Assembly (NCBI GenBank): GCA_018242205.1
Contig: JAFECJ010000014.1
Location: 31,846-95,845 of the forward strand
Length of the DNA: 64,000 nt
Direction of reading: 5' to 3'
Origin: Pseudomonadota bacterium
GTDB taxonomy: Bacteria > Pseudomonadota > Alphaproteobacteria > Rhizobiales > Xanthobacteraceae
Both the position numbers and the translations under genes were made by a program. Below, piece after piece: positions 17,167 to 25,490 of the stretch. Below the pieces are notes generated by a model. The model saw nothing but the letters and a program-made list of their open reading frames with translations, searched no databases and had not been told where the DNA came from. How positions within the stretch are numbered: the first letter of the stretch is position 1; each line of letters begins with the position of its first letter.

Positions 17167-17916
17167 ATGTCCAGGGTCAATTACCGTATCGGTCAGATCG
17201 TGCCGTCGTCCAACACGACGATGGAGACCGAAATTCCGGCCATGTTCAGGGCGCGTGAGAGCATCTTGCCGGAGCGCTTCACCTTCCATTCCAGCCGCAT
17301 GCGCATGAAGAAGGTGACCAAGGAAGAGCTCGAGGCGATGGACCGCGACAGCGACCGTTGCGCGATCGAGCTCTCCGATGCGCGCGTGGACGTGCTCGGT
17401 TATGCTTGCCTCGTCGCGATCATGAGCATGGGCAAAGGCTATCACCGGGTTTCCGAGGATCGCTTGCACAAGAAGACCGTCGAGAATCTGGCGCCGGCCC
17501 CCGTCGTGACGAGCGCCGGCGCGCTCATCGACGGCCTCAAGACGCTCGGCGCCAAGAAGATCGCGCTGATCTGTCCCTATATGAAGCCACTGACGCAACT
17601 CGTCGTCGACTATATCGAGAGCGAAGGCATCACCGTTCACGATTTCACGGCACTGGAAATCCCTGACAATCTCGAGGTCGGCCGGCACGATCCGGAGCGC
17701 CTGATCGAAATCTACAAGACGCTCGACCTTAAGGGCATCGACGCGATCGTCGCCTCGGCTTGCGTGCAAATGCCCTCGCTGCCCTCGATCGAGCGGATCG
17801 AACGCGAAACTGGCATTCCGACGGTGTCGGCGGCGGTCTGTACTACGCAGCAGATGCTAAAGCAGCTTGGCCTCGAAGCGCGCGTTCCCGGCGCGGGCGC
17901 GCTTCTGGCGAGGTAG
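17167..17916 (+). CDS. Maleate cis-trans isomerase-like protein (Asp/Glu racemase superfamily)
   Basis: Converts maleate to fumarate in the maleate isomerase family. The 249-residue protein begins MSRVNYRIGQIVPSSNTTMETEIPAM, the family's signature start, and has both catalytic cysteines: C81 in GYACLVAIMS and C199 in ASACVQMPS. It follows the hydrolase gene after 11 bases, so the two are probably co-translated. Together they would turn maleylpyruvate into pyruvate and fumarate. The alternative is a related arylmalonate-decarboxylase-fold enzyme, which is less likely with both cysteines in place. Confidence 0.87.
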   Translation: MSRVNYRIGQIVPSSNTTMETEIPAMFRARESILPERFTFHSSRMRMKKVTKEELEAMDRDSDRCAIELSDARVDVLGYACLVAIMSMGKGYHRVSEDRLHKKTVENLAPAPVVTSAGALIDGLKTLGAKKIALICPYMKPLTQLVVDYIESEGITVHDFTALEIPDNLEVGRHDPERLIEIYKTLDLKGIDAIVASACVQMPSLPSIERIERETGIPTVSAAVCTTQQMLKQLGLEARVPGAGALLAR

Positions 17917-17942
17917 GCAGCTCGCGCCGACGCTCAGAATCC

Positions 17943-17977
17943 GGATACTTTACCTGTCAGAATATTAGACCTAACGT
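17943..17977 (+). promoter_or_regulatory. MarR3 promoter with O2 site and O1 half-site
   Basis: TTTACC (17949-17954), a 17-base spacer and TAACGT (17972-17977) form a candidate promoter for the MarR gene at 18020. The perfect O2 palindrome TTAG-AC-CTAA (17965-17974) covers the start of the -10 box. Just upstream, TACTTTA-nn-T-n-T (17946-17957) matches the left half of O1 only. This fits autoregulation by MarR3, which is inference. Confidence 0.5.
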
Positions 17978-18019
17978 AGTCCGCGATCGCCAGGGCCATG
18001 GACACGGATAGTTGAGCGC

Positions 18020-18523
18020 ATGAGCGAACCAAGGCCGTCGGCGCGCGGCGAAGCGGCAGCCGTCGATCGCGAAAGCGCTTCGCGGCAGGACGACAAACTC
18101 GAATTGAAGGTCTGGTTCCGCTTTCTTTCGGTCTTCAAGATCGTGGAAAGCAAGCTGCGCACCCGGCTGCGGTCCAATTTCGACATTTCGATACCGCGCT
18201 TCGACGTGCTGGCGATCCTGCACGCCCATGACGGCCCCATGACCATGGGCGAATTGTCGTCCGGGCTGATGGTCACGACCGGTAACGTAACCGGCATCAT
18301 CGATACCTTGATCGGCGAAGGGCTCGTCAGCAAATCGACCAATCCGGCTGACCGGCGCAGCCAGATGATCGAAATCACGCCGGCCGGCCGCAAGCTGTTC
18401 GGCCGGATCGCGCCGCCGCTGGCGCGTTGGTTTGAAGAGGCGATGTCAGATATGACGACGGCGGAAATCCGGGAGCTTCAGAAGCTTCTCGGCAAGTTCA
18501 AGAGTTCCGCCGGGAAGTGGTAG
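18020..18523 (+). CDS. MarR-family transcriptional regulator 3
   Basis: Winged-helix repressor, 167 residues. Recognition helix region MTMGELSSGLMVTTGNVTGIIDTLIGEGLV and wing NPADRRSQMIEITPAGRKLF. It has a 30-residue charged N-terminal tail. It follows the gentisate-type genes after about 100 bases that hold its own promoter-like sequence with an O2 site. Its 3' end overlaps the convergent 3-hydroxyacyl-CoA dehydrogenase gene by 26 bases. Probable autoregulated sensor of a pathway intermediate. Confidence 0.9.
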   Translation: MSEPRPSARGEAAAVDRESASRQDDKLELKVWFRFLSVFKIVESKLRTRLRSNFDISIPRFDVLAILHAHDGPMTMGELSSGLMVTTGNVTGIIDTLIGEGLVSKSTNPADRRSQMIEITPAGRKLFGRIAPPLARWFEEAMSDMTTAEIRELQKLLGKFKSSAGKW

Positions 18524-19514
18524 AGGGCGTTACGGGACCGGGGGGGCGCGCCAGGCCCATCGCCTTCAGGCGTTGCACGAAGCCGTCGAGCCGATCCCTG
18601 CGGTAGGCGTCGATATCCATGCCCTCATAGTCGAGAAATCCGCGCTTGGCGCGCAAGCCCGTATGGCCATCCTTCATGTTCTGCTCGATGACGGGCGGCG
18701 CGGCGTAACGCTCGTTGCCGAGCGCGTTCACCAGGTAGCGGCTGGCGTAATACAGGATATCGCCGCCGCCCCAATCGATGAACTCCAGCACGCCCAGGAC
18801 CGAGAAGCGGAAGCCGAAGCCGTATTTCAACGCCTTGTCGATGTCGGCGGCGCTGGCGACGCCTTCCTCGACCATGCGGGCGGCCTCGTTCATTGCCAGC
18901 GTCTGGATGCGCGGGACGATGTAACCAGGACGTGCCGCGCAGGTCACTGGGACCTTGCCGACGCCCTCGAGCAGGTCGCTCAGCTTTTTTGTGACGTTCG
19001 GCAGCGTCTTGGCGCCAGGCGACACTTCGACCAGCGGTACCAGGAACGCCGGATTGAGCCAGTGCGCGTTCAGGAAGCGCTCGGGATGCTGGACCGATCC
19101 CGACAGGTCGTCTACCAGGATAGTCGAGGTGGTCGAGGCGATGATGGTCTGGCGCGGAATGAGAGGCGAAACCTTGGCGAAGAGATCGCGTTTCATGTCG
19201 AGGACTTCGGGAATCCCCTCGAAAACGACGTCGCTGTCCGCCAGCGCCGGTGCCTTGTCCGCATCGGCGACCACTCGAACCCGCTTCATGATCGCCGGAA
19301 TATGCGCGGCATCGAACATGCCGAGCGAGGCGAGGATCGTAAGCGTATCCTTGACCTCGGCGTGAACTTCGTCGGCGAGGCGCTGAAAGTCCGCCTCTGC
19401 CCTTGGCTTCAAGTCGCAAACGGCGACTTCGTGACCAGCATAAGCAAACACGACGGCGATGCCGCGGCCCATGCGTCCGGCACCGAGGCAGGCAATTTTC
19501 TCGATATGTGGCAA
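18498..19514 (-). CDS. 3-Hydroxyacyl-CoA dehydrogenase, short single-unit type
   Basis: NAD-dependent oxidation of a 3-hydroxyacyl-CoA. The Rossmann motif GAGRMG lies near residue 11 and the catalytic segment is HPERFLNAHWLNPAFLVPLVEVSPG. The C-terminal domain includes RPGYIVPRIQTLAMNEAARM. I chose the TTG at 19514 because longer readings run into the end of the preceding opine-dehydrogenase-like gene (stop at 19543) and have no family similarity; this gives 338 residues. The two genes are 28 bases apart on the same strand. Convergent overlap with MarR3 at 18498-18523. The exact start is uncertain. Confidence 0.85.
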   Translation of the reverse strand: MPHIEKIACLGAGRMGRGIAVVFAYAGHEVAVCDLKPRAEADFQRLADEVHAEVKDTLTILASLGMFDAAHIPAIMKRVRVVADADKAPALADSDVVFEGIPEVLDMKRDLFAKVSPLIPRQTIIASTTSTILVDDLSGSVQHPERFLNAHWLNPAFLVPLVEVSPGAKTLPNVTKKLSDLLEGVGKVPVTCAARPGYIVPRIQTLAMNEAARMVEEGVASAADIDKALKYGFGFRFSVLGVLEFIDWGGGDILYYASRYLVNALGNERYAAPPVIEQNMKDGHTGLRAKRGFLDYEGMDIDAYRRDRLDGFVQRLKAMGLARPPGPVTPSTTSRRNS

Positions 19515-19542
19515 TGTTCGGCTCGCGGTTTGGGGAACGCCT

Positions 19543-20634
19543 TCAGGCGCCCCCGGTCTTGAGATAGTTCTGCAGACCCGCCCGATCATAGGCGTCGAGG
19601 CCAAGGCGGGCGAGCGTGCGGCCTTCCTTGACGGCATCGAAATCGCAAATGGCCGATCCGAGCGCCAGGAAACTCTGCGCCAACGGAACATCGACGCCTG
19701 CCAGCCGGGCCACCGACACCAGAAGCGACAGGCCGAGCAGCGTATCCTCGCGCATATAGCGATGGGTTTTGAGGACGATGTGCTCGCGCCAGTCGCCGGA
19801 CTTGGTCAATTGGTTATGCGAGCGGCGGCCGTACATCCATTCGTCGCCATCCTCGCTGTAGTGATCTGCGAGCGGAAAGTGCGGCGCGCCGTAGCCCAGG
19901 CCTTGACGAACGGCGATGCGTTCGCGGTCGAGCAGGTCGGTGACGTGACGGATCGAGGGCTGAGTACCTTCGTTGTGGATGTCCCAGCGGTCGAAATGCT
20001 CGAGCGGGCCCGCGTTCATGATGATCAGCGGCGGGTGGATGATCGGGCCAGCATTCATTAGCGCGCCGGACAGCGCGTCGCCGCAAGACTCGATGACGCC
20101 CGGAAACGCCTTGCCGATCACCCCGAGCGCATGCACCTGGCGCTCGGCGGGAAACACCCCGACCGGCAGGCGGGTCGCGCGCGTCGTGATCGCGACTTCA
20201 TAGGGGCCGTGCTTGCGTGCCAGCCAGGGCAAGGTTCCGGTCTCTGCGAAGCTCACATTACGGGCCTGAGCGTTCGCCTTCGCGGCGTGCGCGAAAATCA
20301 TGGTGCCGAGCGTCCCGGGTGCCAGAAAGACGACCTGGTCGCCTTTGAGGCAGGGCGCGAGCGTGGCAGCGATATCCTCGTGCGAGGTTGCCGGCGCCGG
20401 ACAGAAAATCAGCTCGGCGCCGTTTACCGCCTTGGCGATGTCGTCCGTGACCAACGCCAAACGGGCCTCGTGCGTGCCCTTGGCGTCCTTGACGGCGATG
20501 GTTCCGCCGCGGGCGATATGGTCTGCGACCGCGGCTTTGTCGCGCCGCCATAACCGCACCTCATGGCCTTGCAGGGTAAAATCACCGGCTGCGGAAAAGG
20601 AGCCGTTGCCGCCTCCAAGAATTGCGATGCGCAT
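19543..20634 (-). CDS. NAD/NADP octopine/nopaline dehydrogenase-family protein
   Basis: Rossmann-fold oxidoreductase of 363 residues. The cofactor site MRIAILGGGNGSFSAAGDF is at the N-terminus, and the C-terminal helical domain has the family His in AGPIIHPPLIIMNAG. Known members reductively condense an amino acid with a 2-oxoacid (opine dehydrogenases) or act in ketopantoate-like reductions; many are uncharacterised. It is the first gene of a two-gene unit with the 3-hydroxyacyl-CoA dehydrogenase and is divergent from the thioesterase, behind an O2 site. Its role in the island is not clear: it could modify a 2-oxoacid such as the arylglyoxylate intermediate, which is speculative. Confidence 0.82.
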   Translation of the reverse strand: MRIAILGGGNGSFSAAGDFTLQGHEVRLWRRDKAAVADHIARGGTIAVKDAKGTHEARLALVTDDIAKAVNGAELIFCPAPATSHEDIAATLAPCLKGDQVVFLAPGTLGTMIFAHAAKANAQARNVSFAETGTLPWLARKHGPYEVAITTRATRLPVGVFPAERQVHALGVIGKAFPGVIESCGDALSGALMNAGPIIHPPLIIMNAGPLEHFDRWDIHNEGTQPSIRHVTDLLDRERIAVRQGLGYGAPHFPLADHYSEDGDEWMYGRRSHNQLTKSGDWREHIVLKTHRYMREDTLLGLSLLVSVARLAGVDVPLAQSFLALGSAICDFDAVKEGRTLARLGLDAYDRAGLQNYLKTGGA

Positions 20635-20662
20635 ATCTTCTCCTGCGACGAGGTTTATTTGA

Positions 20663-20698
20663 TATATAATAGTCTTAGGACTAAGATATTTGCAAACG
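20663..20698 (-). promoter_or_regulatory. Divergent promoter region with O2 operator-like site
   Basis: O2 here is TTAG-GA-CTAA (20675-20684), nested in a longer palindrome TAGTC-TTAG-GACTA (20670-20683). On the minus strand TTGCAA (20695-20690), an 18-base spacer and TATTAT (20671-20666) give a candidate promoter for the opine-dehydrogenase-like unit, with O2 in the spacer. The plus-strand thioesterase gene starts 87 bases beyond. Confidence 0.45.
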
Positions 20699-20770
20699 TA
20701 GAAACTTCATATATGAAGTTTCTGGCCGCCGCGATGAGCCGGCGATATTGCGAGCAGTGCGACAGTTTCA

Positions 20771-21226
20771 ATGCTTGTGTTTCCTAGAGAACTGAGATTT
20801 GGCGACTGCGATCCGTCCGGTATTGCCTACTTCCCGTCGTACCTGAACATGTTGAACGGCGTGGTCGAGGACTTCTGGCGCGAGATGGGTTTCGCCTGGC
20901 CTAAGCTCATCGGTGAAATGGGCATTGGGACGCCGACGGCGCATATCAGCTGTGACTTTTCGCGCCCGTCATTCTATGGCGACACCTTGACCTTCAAGGT
21001 CGCCGTCCGGCGGGTCGGCGCCAAATCGCTGCATCTCGATCACGGGGTGTTCGGTCTCGATGGGCTGAGGTGGAAGGCGACCCAGGTGATCGTGGCCACC
21101 TCAATAGGAGGTCACAAGTCCGTCGCGTGGCCAGGCGATATTCGTCTGGCGCTCGAAAGTCATGTGACGGCCGAACCGCTTGAACCGGAGCCGAAGGAAC
21201 CGGCCGTGCAAGCAGCGCGGGCCTAG
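20771..21226 (+). CDS. 4-Hydroxybenzoyl-CoA-thioesterase-type hot-dog thioesterase
   Basis: Hydrolyses an aryl- or acyl-CoA to the free acid. The 151-residue protein has the typical start FGDCDPSGIAYFPSYL with the catalytic Asp in DPSGI, then a single hot-dog domain. The last 25 residues are a low-complexity Glu/Pro/Ala tail. It stands alone on the plus strand, divergent from the opine-dehydrogenase-like unit and convergent with CoA ligase A. If the Ior enzyme forms an aroyl-CoA such as anthraniloyl-CoA, this protein could release the free aromatic acid for ring attack; that step is inference. Confidence 0.88.
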   Translation: MLVFPRELRFGDCDPSGIAYFPSYLNMLNGVVEDFWREMGFAWPKLIGEMGIGTPTAHISCDFSRPSFYGDTLTFKVAVRRVGAKSLHLDHGVFGLDGLRWKATQVIVATSIGGHKSVAWPGDIRLALESHVTAEPLEPEPKEPAVQAARA

Positions 21227-21253
21227 CGCACGCCCGTGGCTCCTGTTGGGCGC

Positions 21254-22876
21254 TCAGCGTCGTAGCTTGTATCCGGCCTTTTCTCGATCCCACATATCGG
21301 GTGTGATGCCGGCCTCGCGCAGCGACACTTTCTTGATCTTGCCGTTCTCGGTCAGCGGCATCTGGCTTACGAAACGCACAAAGCGCGGCACGGCGAAATA
21401 GGCCATCTTACCCTCGCAGTACTGCACGACGTCGAGTGGCTGAAGCGATGCGCCGGGCTTGGGCAGAATCGCGACGGCGACTTCGTCCTCGCCGAGTTCG
21501 GACGGTACCGGATAGACTGCGCATGACGAAACCAGTGGATGCGCTTGCAGCACGTTCTCGACTTCCCATGACGACACATTTTCGCCGCGTCGTCTGATCG
21601 CGTCCTTCATGCGGTCGATAAACCGGTACAATCCGTTGGCGTCGCGGACGACTCTGTCGCCGCTGTGGAACCACAAATTGCGCCAAGCCTCGACGGTCTT
21701 TTCGGGCATGTTGAAATAGCCGGTCGCGAATGCAAAGGGCTCCCGCGATCGCAGTACCAGTTCTCCGGCTTCGCCATCGGGCAATGGCGTGTCATCACCG
21801 TCAACGATCTGCGCTTCGGCGCCGTCGATCAGATAACCCATGGAACCGGGATGGTCGGCAGGAATGGGCGTGGCGAAGACGAAATTCGTTTCGGTCGAAG
21901 CGTAACCGTCGAGCAGCGGCACGTTGAAACGACGTCGGAACGGCTCCTGCAGATGGCCCGGTACACCGCCGCCCAGCGAAACGCGGATCGCGTGGTTCGC
22001 GTCGTCCGGCGTTTCGGGTTGCGCCAACAGCATGGCCGCCATCGCGCCGAGGAGGTAACCGACCGTCGCGCCATGCGCGCGCGCCGCTTTCCAGTAGCCC
22101 GACGCGGAGAATTTCTGCTCGAGGACATAGGTGCAGCCGTTCAGTAGCGCCTGATAGAAGGCGTTGAGCGCATTGGTATGGAAGATCGGCAGCGTGGTCA
22201 TCAGGACGTCGCCGTCGCGAATGCCGAGATTGCGCGCCGAATAGATGCCCCACCAGAACAATTGCGCCTGCGGGCAGCACACGCCTTTCGAGGGGCCGGT
22301 GGTGCCGGAAGTGTAGAGGATCGCAACCGTGTCGCCGGGCTTCGGCGCAGCCAGGGTGCGGGTTGCGACGGCTTCGGCTCGGCCGCTACCATGCGATAGG
22401 CCGGCGCCGTTGATCGTCCAGAGGACCGGCGGCAGGACGCTCCGGTCCTGCAGCGAATCAAGGTTGGCCAGATAGATGTCTTCGGCGATCAGGATGCGGG
22501 GCGCCGAATTGCGGAAGATGTGCTCGAGCTGGACGCCGCGCAACGCCGGATTGATCGGTACCGCGACCGCGCCCAGCCATGCGCAGCCCAGATAGGCCTC
22601 CAGAAACTCGGCGCGGTTGGACGCCAGGATGGCGATGCGGTCCCCGGGGACGATACCGGCCTCGACCAGCTTCTGCGCCGATGCGGTGGCGACGCCTGCA
22701 GTCTCGGCATAGGTCCAGCGCGCCTGGCCCGCAATCAGAAGCGGCCGGTCCCCGTACCGCGCTGCCTGGCGTGCGAGGATCGTCGGGAGGACACGATCGG
22801 TGGGCGGAAAGGCGGCGACGATCTCGTCATAGCGATCGCGCGGTTTCCCCGACTGGCTCTGAAGGTATGTCGTCAA
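21254..22876 (-). CDS. Acyl-CoA synthetase A (AMP-forming)
   Basis: Activates a carboxylic acid to its CoA thioester with ATP. The TTG at 22876 is preceded by AGGAA at seven bases, giving 540 residues; a TTG at 22906 is the longer alternative. Adenylation motifs are in order: P-loop ILYTSGTTGPSKGV, GYASTETN, and the hinge with YRFIDRMKDAIRRRGENVSSWEVE. It is divergent from CoA ligase B across a 129-base region with operator O1. The segment STETNFVF and the general layout are like carnitine/crotonobetaine- or aryl-CoA ligases. The substrate is not assignable. Confidence 0.9.
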   Translation of the reverse strand: MTTYLQSQSGKPRDRYDEIVAAFPPTDRVLPTILARQAARYGDRPLLIAGQARWTYAETAGVATASAQKLVEAGIVPGDRIAILASNRAEFLEAYLGCAWLGAVAVPINPALRGVQLEHIFRNSAPRILIAEDIYLANLDSLQDRSVLPPVLWTINGAGLSHGSGRAEAVATRTLAAPKPGDTVAILYTSGTTGPSKGVCCPQAQLFWWGIYSARNLGIRDGDVLMTTLPIFHTNALNAFYQALLNGCTYVLEQKFSASGYWKAARAHGATVGYLLGAMAAMLLAQPETPDDANHAIRVSLGGGVPGHLQEPFRRRFNVPLLDGYASTETNFVFATPIPADHPGSMGYLIDGAEAQIVDGDDTPLPDGEAGELVLRSREPFAFATGYFNMPEKTVEAWRNLWFHSGDRVVRDANGLYRFIDRMKDAIRRRGENVSSWEVENVLQAHPLVSSCAVYPVPSELGEDEVAVAILPKPGASLQPLDVVQYCEGKMAYFAVPRFVRFVSQMPLTENGKIKKVSLREAGITPDMWDREKAGYKLRR

Positions 22877-22931
22877 CGGCGTATTCCTGCAGGAAGTAAG
22901 CGGCAAACTAGCACAGAGGGCTGGTAACTGA

Positions 22932-22955
22932 AATTACTTTAGGTATAAAGGAAAT
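22932..22955. promoter_or_regulatory. O1 operator-like site between two divergent CoA ligases
   Basis: Near-palindrome AATTA-C-TTTA-GG-T-A-TAAAG-G-AA in the 129-base region between CoA ligase A (minus) and CoA ligase B (plus). It is the best-preserved left half among the O1 copies. I could not place a convincing -35/-10 pair for either direction. It could control both ligases. Confidence 0.55.
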
Positions 22956-23005
22956 AGCATAGTAGCCATGCGGCCGTCGGGCCGCCGATGCCGATGTGGT
23001 GATGC

Positions 23006-24661
23006 ATGAGGCAAATCGAAGTCTTGACGACTTACCAGTCGCCGTTCGGCGTGTTTTCCGCGGCGGTGGCGCGGCGCCCGGCGGCGCCTTTCATCCTTGC
23101 GCCGGCCAGCGCCGAACTGTCTTACGCCCGCGACGGCTTTCGCGTCGCCTATCAGGAAGCCGACCGCGCCGTTGCTGCGCTGAAGGCGGAATTCGCCATG
23201 GCCGGCTACGGACGCGGCGCCCGTGTCGCGCTGCTGCTCGACAACCGGCCGGAGTTCTTCGTCCACTGGCTCGCGCTCAACGCGCTCGGTGTGTCCATCG
23301 TGCCGATCAATCCGGATCTGCAGCCCGACGAGTTGTCGTATCAGCTCGAGAAGTCCAAGGCCGATCTGCTGATCGCGACCAGCGACCGGATGCCGCTCGC
23401 GCGGCAGGCCGATCTGCGGCGGGCGCGTTTGATCGGGGCGGGCGAGCGGATCCCGGCCTGTGCGAGCAACGTGGTCGAGCAGGCTGACGCCGCCGATCAC
23501 GAATGCGCGCTGCTGTTCACATCCGGCAGCACCGCCAAGCCGAAGGCCTGCATTCTTTCGAACCGCTATTTCCTCGGCATCGCCGACTGGTACGTCAAGC
23601 AGGGCGGCGCCGCGACCGTGCGGGAGGAGGGCGAGATCAACCTCACGCCGTTACCGATGTTCCATATGAATGCGCTCGGATGCAGCGTGGTGGGCATGAT
23701 GGCGCTCGGCGGCGCGGTCGTGCCACTCGATCGGTTCAGCGCCAATCGCTGGTGGGCCAGCGTAGCCGACAGCGGAGCGACCATCGTGCATTGTCTCGGG
23801 GTGATCCCGGCGATCCTGCTGCAATTGCCGGTCAGCGAGGCCGAAAGCCGACACAATGTCCGCTTCGCGTTTGCGCCGGCGGTTGATGTGCGTCACCGTG
23901 CCATATTCGAAGAGCGATATGGCATTCCGATTGTCGATGCCTGGGCCATGACGGAGACGGGCGGCGCCGCGGCCACGACGACCGCGAAGGAGCCGCGCGG
24001 CTTCCCGTCGCGCTGCATCGGCCGGCCCACGGATAACATGGAGTTCCGGCTGGCCGATGACGAAGGCCGCGACGTCCCGGCCGGACAGCCCGGCGAACTT
24101 CTCGTGCGATCGAAAGGTCCCGATCCGCGCCTCGGCTTTTTCAGCGGCTATCTCGACGATCCTGTGAATACAGCCGAGGTCTGGAAGGACGGCTGGTTCC
24201 ACACCGGCGATTACGTCTATGTCGGCCCCGACGGGCTTCTGTACTTCTTCGACCGCAAGAAAAGCATCGTCCGGCGCAGCGGTGAGAACATCGCAGTGCT
24301 GGAGGTCGAGTCGACGCTTCAGAAGCTGCCGAGCGTCGAAGCCACCGCCGTTACACCCGTGCCCGACGATCTGCGCGGCGAGGAGGTGTTCGCTTTCGTG
24401 GTGAAGTCGTCAGGCACGACGGGCGACGAGCGGGCTTTGGCCGAAGCGCTTGTCCGCGGCGCCGCCGACACGCTCGCCTATCATAAGGTGCCGGCATACG
24501 TGTCCTTCATCGATGCGCTGCCATTGTCGCCGACCCGGAAGATTGCGCGCGGTGAGGTGAAGGCGCAGGCCGTGCAGGCGCTGGACAGCGGCGTCGTATT
24601 CGACTTCCGCGACCTCAAGGCGCAATTGCGCAAGAAGCCGAAGGGTACTGCTTCGGCGTAA
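23006..24661 (+). CDS. Acyl-CoA synthetase B (AMP-forming)
   Basis: Second AMP-forming CoA ligase, 551 residues. The A3-type loop reads FTSGSTAKPKACILSN, in which the usual TG-x-PKG is TA-x-PKA, a noticeable substitution in the phosphate loop. Later motifs are normal: DAWAMTETGGA, GWFHTGDYVYVGPDGLLYFFDRKKSIVRRSGENIAVLEVE. The altered loop may lower or change ATP use, but substitutions here occur in active members too. It differs clearly from ligase A, so the pair probably activates two different acids of one pathway. Convergent with the cyclase gene. Confidence 0.89.
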   Translation: MRQIEVLTTYQSPFGVFSAAVARRPAAPFILAPASAELSYARDGFRVAYQEADRAVAALKAEFAMAGYGRGARVALLLDNRPEFFVHWLALNALGVSIVPINPDLQPDELSYQLEKSKADLLIATSDRMPLARQADLRRARLIGAGERIPACASNVVEQADAADHECALLFTSGSTAKPKACILSNRYFLGIADWYVKQGGAATVREEGEINLTPLPMFHMNALGCSVVGMMALGGAVVPLDRFSANRWWASVADSGATIVHCLGVIPAILLQLPVSEAESRHNVRFAFAPAVDVRHRAIFEERYGIPIVDAWAMTETGGAAATTTAKEPRGFPSRCIGRPTDNMEFRLADDEGRDVPAGQPGELLVRSKGPDPRLGFFSGYLDDPVNTAEVWKDGWFHTGDYVYVGPDGLLYFFDRKKSIVRRSGENIAVLEVESTLQKLPSVEATAVTPVPDDLRGEEVFAFVVKSSGTTGDERALAEALVRGAADTLAYHKVPAYVSFIDALPLSPTRKIARGEVKAQAVQALDSGVVFDFRDLKAQLRKKPKGTASA

Positions 24662-24675
24662 GACATCGCGCGCCG

Positions 24676-25461
24676 CTAGGTGCCGTTGGTGACCAGCCCG
24701 AGCACGCGGAGCGGGCTGCCCGAGCCGTTCTCGATCTTGAGTGGCGCCGTCACCAGCATCGCGCCGGTCGGCGGCAGTTGATCGAGATTGCACAGGCATT
24801 GCAGGCCGTAACGTCCGGCGCCGTGCAAATAGTGGTGCGCCGGCATCGGCGGGTCGAGATGCACGCCCTGGCCGGCGTCGGTGCCGATCGTTTCCGTGCC
24901 AAAACCGATAATGCCACGCTCATGTACGAGCCAACGCATGACCTCGGCGTCCGGTCCCGGTGTGTGGGCGCCGTCGTCCTTCAGGTTCGCATAAGTGCGC
25001 ATGTCCTTCTTGGACCAGTCGGTGCGCAGCAGCACCCAGTTGCGCTCTGGGATGCGTCCATGACGCGCCTCCCAAGCCTCGACCGCCGGGACAGTGAGAA
25101 GGAAGTCGGCATCGGCGGCCGCTTCCGCCGAGCAGTCGATGACGCAGACCGGCGCGATCATGTCCGCGGCCGGTAGCGCGTCGAGCGCGGCATTCGGCAA
25201 ATCCTTGCCGGTGTACCAGTGGATCGGCGCATCGAAATGCGTGCCGGTGTGCTCGCACAATGTGATATTGTTCCAGTACCAGCCGGGCCCGGCGTCGTTG
25301 TAGCGCGAGATCTGCTGAATGCGCATCGGCATGGCTTGGCCGAATTCCGGCGGCAGCACGATCATCGGGAAGTCGGGGCTGAGCGTGAACGTCAGGTCAA
25401 CGATCTTCACCGCGCCCGAGGCCAGCGCCGAGGCGAATTCCGCAAGGGGTGCATTCTTCAT
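24676..25461 (-). CDS. Cyclase-family metal hydrolase, isatin hydrolase-like
   Basis: Mn- or Zn-dependent amide hydrolase of the cyclase / kynurenine formamidase / isatin hydrolase family, 261 residues. The metal motif H71-TGT-H75-F-D77-AP-x-H81 is complete and is preceded by the aromatic stretch WYWNN (61-65) at the place where isatin hydrolases have a substrate-stacking Trp. From memory, isatin hydrolase of Bradyrhizobium has been linked to indole-3-acetate degradation. It is the last gene of the minus-strand operon that also encodes the DUF35-SDR fusion and the thiolase-like protein. Opening of isatin to 2-aminophenylglyoxylate would feed the Ior enzyme. Kynurenine formamidase is the main alternative. 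Confidence 0.82.
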   Translation of the reverse strand: MKNAPLAEFASALASGAVKIVDLTFTLSPDFPMIVLPPEFGQAMPMRIQQISRYNDAGPGWYWNNITLCEHTGTHFDAPIHWYTGKDLPNAALDALPAADMIAPVCVIDCSAEAAADADFLLTVPAVEAWEARHGRIPERNWVLLRTDWSKKDMRTYANLKDDGAHTPGPDAEVMRWLVHERGIIGFGTETIGTDAGQGVHLDPPMPAHHYLHGAGRYGLQCLCNLDQLPPTGAMLVTAPLKIENGSGSPLRVLGLVTNGT

Positions 25462-25490
25462 ATCTCGTATCCCGTGTGAGAGGGCACCGG

